NCBI GenBank assembly: GCA_964575455.1 | Contig: CAZNRX010000001.1 | Coordinates: 1-64,000 of the forward strand | Origin: SKLM01 sp964575455 | Lineage (GTDB): Bacteria; Chloroflexota; Anaerolineae; B4-G1 | DNA length: 64,000 nucleotides | Direction of reading: 5' to 3' | Shown: positions 7,793 to 14,910 of the stretch, piece after piece | Layout of the letters: each line of letters begins with the position of its first letter | Numbering within the stretch: the first letter of the stretch is position 1 | Notes under the pieces: generated by a model | What the model was told of the DNA's origin: nothing | The model's input: the letters and a program-made list of their open reading frames with translations, nothing else | The model's database searches: none | Program-made: the position numbers and the translations under genes

Positions 7793-9127
7793 GTGACCAA
7801 GTACGACTACATCATCATTGGAGGCGGACTCGCTGGCCAGCGGGCCGTCAAGGGCGTGCGCAAGGTGGATACAGAGGGCAGCGCCGCCCTGATAACGCAG
7901 GAGCCGCACGTGCCCTACGAGCGCCCACCCCTTTCCAAGGGCTATCTCATGGGCCAGGAGGATGTGGGCGCCGTCTTCCCCGAGGACGCGTCCTGGTACG
8001 GGGACCTGGACGTGGACGTGATGCAGGGCGTGCGCGCCACTGGCGTCGACGCCGAGGCGCACGTTGTGGAACTGGAGGATGGCCGCGAGTTCGGCTACGG
8101 TAAGCTGCTCCTGGCCACCGGCGGGCACGCTTGGCGTCTGCCCCTCCCTGGGGCGGATCTGGATAACGTCTTCACACTGCGCACCATCGAGGACAGTGAC
8201 GCCATCCGCGCGGCCGCCGAGGAGGCCGACCGGGCCCTGGTCCTGGGCGGCAGCTTCATCGGCTCCGAGGTGGCCGCCTCGCTGACCCAGATCGGCGTCG
8301 ACGTGACCATGGTCTTCCCGGAGTCGCGACTGTTGGAGCGGGTTGTCCCGCAGACCTTCAGCCAACTCTTGCACCATACGTTCACGGGCCAGGGCGTGCG
8401 CATCCTGAGCAGCGCCACGCCGGAGCGTCTCGCTGCGCTTACCGAGGGCGACGGCGCAGGCGACGTCGCTGCCCTTAAGGCTGTGCTCAGCAGCGGTGAG
8501 ACGCTGGAGGTCGACATGGTCGTGATGGGCGTCGGCATCCGGCTCAACACCGAACTGGCCCAGGATGCCGGGCTCGAGCTGACCGAGCGGGACGAGGTCA
8601 TCGTGGACCAGTACCTGCGCACCAGCGACGCCGACATCTACGCCGCGGGCGACATCGCCGCCTGGCCGGACCCCACGTTCGGCACCCGGCTGCGCGTCGA
8701 GCACTGGGACGTGGCCCGACGCCAGGGCCTCCGGGCCGGCCGCAACATGGCCGGTGAGGAGAAGCCCTACACCGCACTGCCCTACTTCTTCTCCGATATG
8801 TTCGACATGAGCTTCGAGGTCTGGGGTAATCTGATGTCGTGGGATGAGACCGTGCTCCGCGGGGAGTTGGGCAGCTCCAGCTATCAGCTCTTCTACTTCG
8901 ATCAGGGCATGGGTGCCCCGGGCGAGATCGCCTGGGCGAGATCGCCTGGGCGAGATCGCCCCCGCCCCTTGGTCGGTGTGCTCACCGTCGGTCGGCTCGG
9001 TGGCGCCCGCCAGGTGATCCCCAAGCTGGTCAAGGCGCGCGTGGCGTATGACGATGTCGCGGACGCATTGCGCGACGAGGAGGTTGAGCTGAGCAGCTTG
9101 CTTGACGTGATCGGCAGAGGGGCATGA
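7793..9127 (+). CDS. FAD/NAD(P)-dependent oxidoreductase (ferredoxin reductase-like)
   Basis: A 444-residue two-dinucleotide-fold flavoprotein. FAD binding: IIIGGGLAGQRA near the N-terminus. NAD(P) binding: LVLGGSFIGSEVAASL (about residues 145-160). FAD-closing motif: IYAAGDIAAWPD (about 285). It has no redox CxxC, which places it with rubredoxin/ferredoxin-NAD(P) reductase-like and AIF-like proteins rather than disulfide reductases. It would pass electrons between NAD(P)H and a small carrier. GTG 7793 follows GGAGGAAG. An in-frame repeat at 8920-8968 adds about 16 residues (GEIAWARSPGRDRPRP) in the C-terminal domain. The electron partner is not encoded nearby. Confidence 0.8.
   Translation: MTKYDYIIIGGGLAGQRAVKGVRKVDTEGSAALITQEPHVPYERPPLSKGYLMGQEDVGAVFPEDASWYGDLDVDVMQGVRATGVDAEAHVVELEDGREFGYGKLLLATGGHAWRLPLPGADLDNVFTLRTIEDSDAIRAAAEEADRALVLGGSFIGSEVAASLTQIGVDVTMVFPESRLLERVVPQTFSQLLHHTFTGQGVRILSSATPERLAALTEGDGAGDVAALKAVLSSGETLEVDMVVMGVGIRLNTELAQDAGLELTERDEVIVDQYLRTSDADIYAAGDIAAWPDPTFGTRLRVEHWDVARRQGLRAGRNMAGEEKPYTALPYFFSDMFDMSFEVWGNLMSWDETVLRGELGSSSYQLFYFDQGMGAPGEIAWARSPGRDRPRPLVGVLTVGRLGGARQVIPKLVKARVAYDDVADALRDEEVELSSLLDVIGRGA
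8920..8968. repeat. 14-bp GGGCGAGATCGCCT repeat block inside the FAD enzyme gene
   Basis: Three tandem units (8920, 8934, 8948) followed by CCCGCCCC. The same block of about 49 bases, with few changes, is at 11717-11765 between glk and the next gene. The unit contains a short GGCGA/TCGCC stem. Inside the gene it is translated in frame. Confidence 0.85.
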
Positions 9128-9190
9128 GGTGCCTTTGCACACAGGTGCCTTTGCACACAGGTGCCCTTGCACACAGGTGCCCTTGCACAC
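9127..9190. repeat. 16-bp tandem repeat, four copies
   Basis: AGGTGCCYTTGCACAC repeated four times from the last base of the preceding stop codon. Each unit holds a GTGC/GCAC stem. It separates the FAD enzyme gene from the sdhB remnant. Confidence 0.9.
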
Positions 9191-9195
9191 AGGGT

Positions 9196-9450
9196 CATTC
9201 AACGTCAGAGTCCAACGCTTCGACCCGGCGAAGGACGCCCAGCCGACCTACCAGACCTACACCCTGGGCGAGGTCGCCCGACGTGCCGGAGGGTATGAAC
9301 GTCCTGGAGGCCCTCCTGTGCATCCAGGCCGAGCAGGACGGCAGCCTCGCCTTCCGCTATGCCGGGACGCGGTCTGCGGCTCCTGTGCCATGATGATCGA
9401 TGGACGTGAGGAGCTTGCCTGCCGCACCCAGGTTCACGGCTTCATGCGCC
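9196..9450 (+). pseudogene. Remnant of succinate dehydrogenase iron-sulfur subunit (sdhB)
   Basis: Protein blocks of SdhB appear in order but in alternating frames: RVQRFDPAKDAQPTYQTYT, then VLEALLCIQAEQDGSLAFRYA in another frame, then CRDAVCGSCAMMIDG and ELACRTQV back in the first frame. These cover the [2Fe-2S] cluster cysteines. At least two frameshifts (near 9275 and 9365) and loss of the C-terminal ferredoxin half make it non-functional. It has no intact start. Confidence 0.8.
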
Positions 9451-9517
9451 AGTCGGCTCGCTCGGCTCCCAGCCATCAACCGCGCACCGTCTATCGCCGT
9501 CCCGCGCACGAAAGGCT

Positions 9518-9900
<383 letters not shown>

Positions 9901-9905
9901 ACCCC

Positions 9906-10667
9906 ATGATGCTGGATGTGAAGGACAGTGTTGTATTCGTCACCGGCTCGGCGCGTCGCGTCGGTCGGGCCATCGCCCTCGCTTTCGCCGAGCAGGGCGC
10001 GAACCTGGTGATTCACCATGCCTCGCCCAGCTCTGCGGAGCCGGCCCAGACCGCCGTGGCCCAGGCCAAGGAGCTCGGCGTGGATGCTCTCATCACCACT
10101 GGCGACCAGGGGAACCCTGATCACGTGGCCCGCATGGTCACCGAGGTCCGGGGATACTACGGCCGGCTCGATGTCCTCGTCAACAGCGCCGCCCTCTTCG
10201 AGCGCGCCGGCCTTCTGGAGATCGAGCACGAAGCGTGGCAGCGGGTGATGGACGTGAACCTGACGGGCCCCTTCTTGCTGACGCAGCACGCCGCGCGTCT
10301 CATGATGGAGAGCGATGGCCCGGGCGTGATCATCAACATCGGGGACAACAGCGGCATCAATGGCTGGGCATCGTACCCCCATCACAGTGTTTCCAAGGCG
10401 GGGCTCGTGATGCTCACCCGCGTGTCCGCCCTCGCTCTGGCGGCTCACGACATTCGCGTCAATTGCGTCGTACCTGGACCGGTGCTTCTGCCTCCAGGCA
10501 GCACGTCGTCGGCGGAGGACCGTATCGCCGCCTCGCTGCCCCTGGGCCGCATCGGAGCACCGGAGAACGTGGCTCATGCCTGTGTCTTCCTCGCCCAGAA
10601 CGACTTCGCCACGGGGTCGATCCTCCGTGTTGACGGCGGCGAAGGGGTCGCAGGCGCCGAGCTTTGA
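9906..10667 (+). CDS. SDR-family oxidoreductase with altered catalytic triad
   Basis: A 253-residue classical short-chain dehydrogenase/reductase, pteridine-reductase-like in its middle part. The cofactor motif TGSARRVGRA (TGxxxxxG type), the VLVNSAA block and the C-terminal RVNCVVPGPVLLPPG are present. In the catalytic YxxxK motif the Tyr is replaced: the sequence reads H160-S-V-S-K164. Y157 lies three residues earlier and might substitute, or the enzyme may be inactive or act on an unusual substrate. Start 9906 follows GGAAGGAG. A second ATG at 9909 is equivalent. It sits just ahead of glk. The substrate is unknown. Confidence 0.75.
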   Translation: MMLDVKDSVVFVTGSARRVGRAIALAFAEQGANLVIHHASPSSAEPAQTAVAQAKELGVDALITTGDQGNPDHVARMVTEVRGYYGRLDVLVNSAALFERAGLLEIEHEAWQRVMDVNLTGPFLLTQHAARLMMESDGPGVIINIGDNSGINGWASYPHHSVSKAGLVMLTRVSALALAAHDIRVNCVVPGPVLLPPGSTSSAEDRIAASLPLGRIGAPENVAHACVFLAQNDFATGSILRVDGGEGVAGAEL

Positions 10668-10688
10668 GTGTATCGGAAGGAGGTCACC

Positions 10689-11693
10689 GTGCTGCTTGCC
10701 GGAGATATCGGAGGGACCAAGACCACGCTGGCGGTCTTTTCGCAGGAGTGGGGCCCGCGGGAGCCCCTGGCCAGGGAGACCTTCCCCAGCAGGGACTACG
10801 CCGGGTTGGACGCCATTGCGCGGGAGTTTCTGCACCGCGTTGACGTCGAGGTGGATCGGGCCAGCTTCGGGGTGGCTGGACCCGTCATCGAGAATCGTGT
10901 TGAGGTGACGAACCTGCCGTGGATCGTTGACGCCGATGAACTGGAGGAGAGCCTCGGGCTCTCACCAGTGCGATTGCTCAACGACCTGGCGTCCATCGCC
11001 AACGGCGTCCCCTTTCTGGAGCCCGACGAGCGCCATACGCTCAAGCAGGGACAGCCCGATGCCGATGGGGCCATAGCCGTCGTCGCGCCGGGGACCGGGT
11101 TGGGCGAGGCCTTCCTCACCTGGGACAAGGGGCCGGGTGCCGCCCAGGGTGGTCGCTATCGCCCTCATGCCTCGGAGGGTGGTCATACGGACTTCGGTCC
11201 GACGACGCCCCGCCAGATCCAGCTGCTGCGCTACCTCTGGGCCCGTCACGAGCACGTCAGCTACGAGCTGGTCTGCTCCGGGATAGGGATTCCCAACCTC
11301 TACACCTACTACAGGGACGGCGGCTACGCCGAGGAGCCCGATTGGCTGGCCCAGGAACTGTCCCAGGCTGGGGATCCCACGCCCGTCATCGTCGGCGCGG
11401 CGCTGGACGACGAGGTGGCGTGTGAGCTCTGCTCATTGACCCTGGACACATTCGTCTCTATCCTGGGAGCCGAGGCCGGCAACCTGGCGCTGAAGGTGAT
11501 GGCCACCGGCGGCGTCTACCTTGGCGGGGGCATCCCCCCCCGCATTCTGCCTGCCTTGGAACAGCCGGGGTTCCTGGAGGCTTTCCACAGCAAGGGGCGC
11601 CACACGGACTTGATGAGACGTATCCCCGTGCACGTGATCCTGAGCTCGGATGTCGCCCTGCTCGGTGCGGCTTGCTACGGGCTTGGGATCTAA
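10689..11693 (+). CDS. glk: Glucokinase (Glk family)
   Basis: A 334-residue ATP-dependent glucokinase of the Glk/PF02685 type, phosphorylating glucose to glucose-6-phosphate. Motifs in order: AGDIGGTKTT (phosphate 1), LLNDLASIANGV (catalytic Asp region), APGTGLGEAF (phosphate 2), SEGGHTDFGP (glucose-binding Glu/His) and GGVYLGGGIPP. GTG 10689 is chosen because AAGGAGG ends six bases upstream. A GTG at 10668 would swallow that site. It would feed the pentose phosphate and glycolytic genes that follow with glucose set free by the GH15 enzyme. Confidence 0.9.
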   Translation: MLLAGDIGGTKTTLAVFSQEWGPREPLARETFPSRDYAGLDAIAREFLHRVDVEVDRASFGVAGPVIENRVEVTNLPWIVDADELEESLGLSPVRLLNDLASIANGVPFLEPDERHTLKQGQPDADGAIAVVAPGTGLGEAFLTWDKGPGAAQGGRYRPHASEGGHTDFGPTTPRQIQLLRYLWARHEHVSYELVCSGIGIPNLYTYYRDGGYAEEPDWLAQELSQAGDPTPVIVGAALDDEVACELCSLTLDTFVSILGAEAGNLALKVMATGGVYLGGGIPPRILPALEQPGFLEAFHSKGRHTDLMRRIPVHVILSSDVALLGAACYGLGI

Positions 11694-11716
11694 CGGCGTG
11701 AGAGTCGTGGGTGGCT

Positions 11717-11765
11717 GGGCCAGATCGCCTGGGTGAGATCGCCTGGGCGAGATCGCCCCCGCCCC
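11717..11765. repeat. Second copy of the 14-bp GGGCGAGATCGCCT block
   Basis: Units at 11717, 11731 and 11745 followed by CCCGCCCC, nearly identical to 8920-8968. Here it is intergenic, between glk and the disulfide reductase gene. The same DNA is thus tolerated both inside and outside coding sequence. Confidence 0.85.
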
Positions 11766-11812
11766 GGCCAGCTCGGATGAACGAACTGACACCAAGAGGA
11801 GGCAGCACATCT

Positions 11813-13378
11813 ATGACGACCAAGCGTAGCTTGGAGCAGTATGACGCCGTCTTGATTGGCGCCGGACAAGCCAACAACCCCCTGTCCACGACGTTGGCGC
11901 AGGCTGGATGGAAGGTCGCCCTCGTCGAACAGGAGCACGTCGGCGGCACCTGCGTCAACAAGGGCTGTACGCCCACCAAGACCATCGTCGCCAGCGCCCG
12001 TGTGGCCCATCTGGCGCGTCGTTCATCCGACTACGGCGTCCAGACCGGCCCGGTCACCGTCGACATGGAGGAGGTGCGTCAGCGCAAGCGGGACATCGTG
12101 ACCCGCTTTCGCACCGGGAGCCGGCAGCGCGTCGAGGACGCCGAGGGGGTGGACCTGCTCATGGGCAGGGCGCGCTTCACTGGTCCCAAGGCCGTGATCG
12201 TCGAACTGAATCAAGGTGGCGTGCGGCACCTCACCGCCGACCATGTCTTCATCAACGTCGGCCAACGTCCCAGAATGCCCGATCTTCCTGGGTTGGACGG
12301 TGTGGCCTATCTCGATTCCACGTCCGTGATGGAGTTGAGCGAGGTGCCCGAGCACCTGATCGTGGTGGGCGGCGGTTACGTGGGCGTCGAGTTCGGCCAG
12401 ATGTTCCGCCGCTTTGGCGCCGAGGTGACCATCGTGCAGCGCAGCGGGCAGCTGCTCACCCACGAGGACGTTGACGTCGCCGAGGAGGTGGCCGAGATCC
12501 TGCGCCAGGATGGCATCCGGGTGCTGTTGAACACCGACGCCGTGCGTGTTGAGCAGGACGCCGACGGAGCGATTCACCTCACGGGGATGGCGTTTATCCC
12601 CGTTAGTACCTCTGAAGAGGATCACCCACACGTCGACCCCGGGCGTAGGGATAAACGTCATCCCCGTGCGGCTCGCAGCGACAAGGGGGATAGACGTCAT
12701 CCCGGGGATAAACATCGTCCCTGGGCAGAGCCGGAGCGCCGCCTTCGGCATGACGGCGTCGAACCACCTACCCTGACCGGCTCGCACCTCCTGGTGGCTA
12801 CCGGTCGCGTGCCCAACCTCGACCGCCTCGACCTGGACGCGGCTGGCATCGAGATCACCAGGCGAGGCCACATCAAGGCGAACAAGCGCCTGGAGACCAG
12901 CGTGCCGGGGGTCTACGCTCTGGGTGACGTCAAGGGCGGGCCGGCCTTCACCCACATCTCCTACGATGACTTCCGCATCATTCGGGCTAACCTGCTGGAG
13001 GGTGGCGACAGGTCGACGGGGGATCGTCCCGTGCCCTACACCGTCTTCATCGATCCGCAGCTCGGTGGCATCGGTCTGACCGAGAAGCAGGCCCGTCGGC
13101 AGGGGCGCAGCGTCAAGATCGCCAAGATGCCCATGAGCCACGTGGCCCGCGCGCTGGAGATGGATGAGACCCGCGGGCTGATGAAGGTCATCATTGATGC
13201 TGAAACCGACCAGATCATTGGCGCAGCCATACTGGGCGTTGAGGGTGGCGAGGTGATGTCCGTTCTGCAGATGGCGATGATGGGCGGCGTGCCCTATACC
13301 GTCTTGCGTGACGCAGTCTTCGCCCATCCCACGCTGACCGAATCGCTGAATAATCTGTTCGCCTCTCTGGAGACGTGA
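11813..13378 (+). CDS. Class I pyridine nucleotide-disulfide oxidoreductase with 56-residue in-frame repeat insertion
   Basis: A 521-residue flavoprotein of the mercuric reductase/dihydrolipoamide dehydrogenase class. FAD site near the N-terminus (AVLIGAGQANNPL), redox-active disulfide GGTCVNKGCTPTK (C-x4-C), NAD(P) site VVGGGYVGVEFGQMF, FAD motif VYALGDVKGGPAF and C-terminal HPTLTESLNNLF. The HP pair serves as proton acceptor, but the mercuric reductase C-terminal Cys pair is absent. Residues about 257-312 (12583-12750) are an in-frame insertion built of four 17-bp palindromes. Removing it rejoins normal family sequence (IHLT to DGVEPPTLTGSHLL). RBS AAGAGGAGG sets the start. Its substrate is uncertain. 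Confidence 0.82.
   Translation: MTTKRSLEQYDAVLIGAGQANNPLSTTLAQAGWKVALVEQEHVGGTCVNKGCTPTKTIVASARVAHLARRSSDYGVQTGPVTVDMEEVRQRKRDIVTRFRTGSRQRVEDAEGVDLLMGRARFTGPKAVIVELNQGGVRHLTADHVFINVGQRPRMPDLPGLDGVAYLDSTSVMELSEVPEHLIVVGGGYVGVEFGQMFRRFGAEVTIVQRSGQLLTHEDVDVAEEVAEILRQDGIRVLLNTDAVRVEQDADGAIHLTGMAFIPVSTSEEDHPHVDPGRRDKRHPRAARSDKGDRRHPGDKHRPWAEPERRLRHDGVEPPTLTGSHLLVATGRVPNLDRLDLDAAGIEITRRGHIKANKRLETSVPGVYALGDVKGGPAFTHISYDDFRIIRANLLEGGDRSTGDRPVPYTVFIDPQLGGIGLTEKQARRQGRSVKIAKMPMSHVARALEMDETRGLMKVIIDAETDQIIGAAILGVEGGEVMSVLQMAMMGGVPYTVLRDAVFAHPTLTESLNNLFASLET
12583..12721. repeat. Cluster of four 17-bp palindromes inside the disulfide reductase gene
   Basis: Palindromes occur at 12583-12601 (extended), 12648-12664, 12687-12703 and 12705-12721, two readable as GGGATRRMGTC... 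and its reverse complement. Each folds as a 5-bp stem plus inner pairs around a 3-base loop. They are translated as GMAFIP, RDKRHP, GDRRHP and GDKHRP. This is the densest cluster in the window. Confidence 0.9.
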
Positions 13379-13403
13379 GACGGATGGGTGTAGGAGGGCG
13401 GAG

Positions 13404-14234
13404 ATGCGGTCTGTGAGACCTTCAGCCACGTTTCGCACTGAGGATGGTCGCAACGTGCCAGCCGTGACCGCCGAGCAGATGCGTGAGGTGGATCGCATCG
13501 CCGTCGAGGAGTTCGGCCTGGGCATTCTGCAGATGATGGAGAACGCGGGGCGCAACCTGGCGAGGCACGTCATAGGGATGACGTTTATCCCCGGGATGAC
13601 GTCTATCCCCGAGATGCTGGAGCGTGGAGGACAGAAGTCCGCACCACTGTGGGAAGGGAGAGAGGTTGCTATCCTGGCCGGGTCGGGCGGCAACGGCGGC
13701 GGGGGGCTCTGCTGTGCGCGTCACCTACACAACCGCGGCCTCCGAATCTCGTTGGTGCTGAGCAAGGAGGCCGCAGAGCTGGAGGGCGCTGCCGCTAACC
13801 AGCTCCACATTCTGCGGGCGGCGGGCGTGGAGCCAGTGGACCCGGCGAGAGCGGAGGATGCGATCCAACGCTCGGAGCTCGTCGTGGATGCGCTCCTAGG
13901 CTACAGCCTGCGCGGTGCCCCTCGTGGGCGCGTGGCTGAGCTGATCACGCTTTGCAACGAGGCGGCATCCCGAGTCCTGTCGCTGGACCTTCCGTCAGGT
14001 CTGGACGCTACGACAGGGGAGGCCCCAGGCGCCGTTGTCCAACCGGAGCGCACCCTCACCTTGGCCCTGCCCAAGACCGGGCTGCAGGACGCCCCTGGTG
14101 AGCTCTACCTGGCCGACATCGGCATCCCGCCCGAGGTATATGATGAGTTGGGGGTTTCGTTTGAGCCGCCGTTTGGAGCGCGCTACTGGGTGCGACTGGA
14201 ACGTGAGGGGCACGGGGATAAACACCATCCCTAG
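13404..14234 (+). CDS. nnrE: NAD(P)H-hydrate epimerase (YjeF N-terminal domain)
   Basis: A 276-residue YjeF_N protein that would epimerise R- and S-NAD(P)HX for repair of hydrated cofactor. Motifs: VTAEQMREVDRIA near the start, the GSGGNGGGGLCCARHL nucleotide loop and SLDLPSGLDATTGEAPG with the catalytic Asp region. The ADP/ATP-dependent dehydratase half found in fused proteins is absent. Two 17-bp palindromes (13575-13609) insert GMTFIPGMTSIPE at about residues 58-70. A third (14216-14232) encodes the last residues GDKHHP and supplies the stop codon, so the C-terminus was set by the repeat. GGAGGGCGGAG precedes the ATG. Confidence 0.85.
   Translation: MRSVRPSATFRTEDGRNVPAVTAEQMREVDRIAVEEFGLGILQMMENAGRNLARHVIGMTFIPGMTSIPEMLERGGQKSAPLWEGREVAILAGSGGNGGGGLCCARHLHNRGLRISLVLSKEAAELEGAAANQLHILRAAGVEPVDPARAEDAIQRSELVVDALLGYSLRGAPRGRVAELITLCNEAASRVLSLDLPSGLDATTGEAPGAVVQPERTLTLALPKTGLQDAPGELYLADIGIPPEVYDELGVSFEPPFGARYWVRLEREGHGDKHHP
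13575..13609. repeat. Two adjacent 17-bp palindromes in nnrE
   Basis: GGGATGACGTTTATCCC (13575-13591) and GGGATGACGTCTATCCC (13593-13609), one base apart, translated in frame as GMTFIP and GMTSIP. They define the family consensus. The two differ only in the inner stem at one base. Confidence 0.92.
14216..14232. repeat. 17-bp palindrome at the nnrE stop codon
   Basis: GGGATAAACACCATCCC, opposite orientation to the pair at 13575. It is read GDKHHP and is followed at once by the TAG stop. Confidence 0.85.
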
Positions 14235-14316
14235 AGACGAGCGGCACAAAACGCGAGGGCATGAGGGGCAGAGAGGTCTGCCTTATTCGCAGACGATGAG
14301 TGAAAGAGGGAGAGAC

Positions 14317-14895
14317 ATGGCTGAACCAACCTGGATCAACACGATAAGCGAGGAGGATGCCGGCGACGTGCTCGCAGAGGCGTACGCCGAGTGTGCCGAC
14401 TCGGCAACCGGCCGGGCGGCGAACATCATGAAGGTGCACAGCCTGAGCCCACGGTCGATGCTCGCCCACCGTGCTCTCTACCGTACGTTGATGTTTGGCC
14501 CCTCGCCCTTGAAGCGTTACCAGCGCGAGATGATTGCCCTGGTGGTATCGGCCTTGAACGGCTGTGGCTACTGAATGACGCACCACGGAGGGTCTCTCCG
14601 TCGATTGATGCCCAGGGACGACGTCTGTCCCCCCGACGCGCTGGTTGATCAGCTCGAGGAGGACTACACAAGGGCGCAGCTGAGCCCTGCCGACCGGGCG
14701 ATGCTCGACTATGTCGCCAAGCTGACGCGGACGCCGTCCGCGGTTGCAGAGAGCGACGTGGAGGCGCTGCGCCAGGTCGGCTTCGACGACCGTGCTATCC
14801 TGGATATCGCACAGATCACGGCCTATTTCGCCTTCGTCAACCGCGTGGCCAAGGGGCTGGGCGTGAGGATCGAGGACTACTGGAGTGAGGCATAG
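14317..14895 (+). CDS. AhpD-like (CMD family) peroxidase, probable selenoprotein (CxxU)
   Basis: A 192-residue peroxidase-related protein of the carboxymuconolactone decarboxylase/AhpD family. The family signature is a CxxC followed by HH. Here the sequence reads NGC-GY-TGA-MTHHGGSLRR, so codon 86 (14572-14574) is TGA exactly where the second redox Cys belongs, and C83 is kept. The reading frame stays gene-like on both sides: IALVVSALNG before, and DRAMLDYVAKLTRTP and DIAQITAYFAFVNRVA after. A 6-bp hairpin with a GGTCT loop begins 11 bases after the TGA. I therefore read it as selenocysteine. A sequencing error or recent nonsense mutation is the alternative. ATG 14317 follows GAGGGAG. Residues about 100-105 come from a 17-bp palindrome. 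Confidence 0.72.
14585..14601 (+). promoter_or_regulatory. Candidate bacterial SECIS element
   Basis: ACGGAG (14585-14590), loop GGTCT (14591-14595), CTCCGT (14596-14601): a perfect 6-bp stem whose loop starts 17 bases after the TGA. The E. coli fdhF SECIS also shows a GGUCU apical loop at a similar distance after UGA. It lies within the coding frame, as bacterial SECIS elements do. Binding by SelB is an inference. Confidence 0.65.
14615..14631. repeat. 17-bp palindrome in the AhpD-like gene (GGGAC/GTCCC variant)
   Basis: GGGACGACGTCTGTCCC. Compared with the GGGAT/ATCCC form both arms changed together, so pairing is kept. It is translated RDDVCPPD, in frame. Confidence 0.88.
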
Positions 14896-14910
14896 CAGAG
14901 GAGGGTACTT

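Noticed and set aside
14035..14574. The two halves of the AhpD-like gene as separate genes
   Set aside because: They are in one frame with only a TGA at the expected second Cys position. Neither half is a complete domain, and the second has no own ribosome-binding site.
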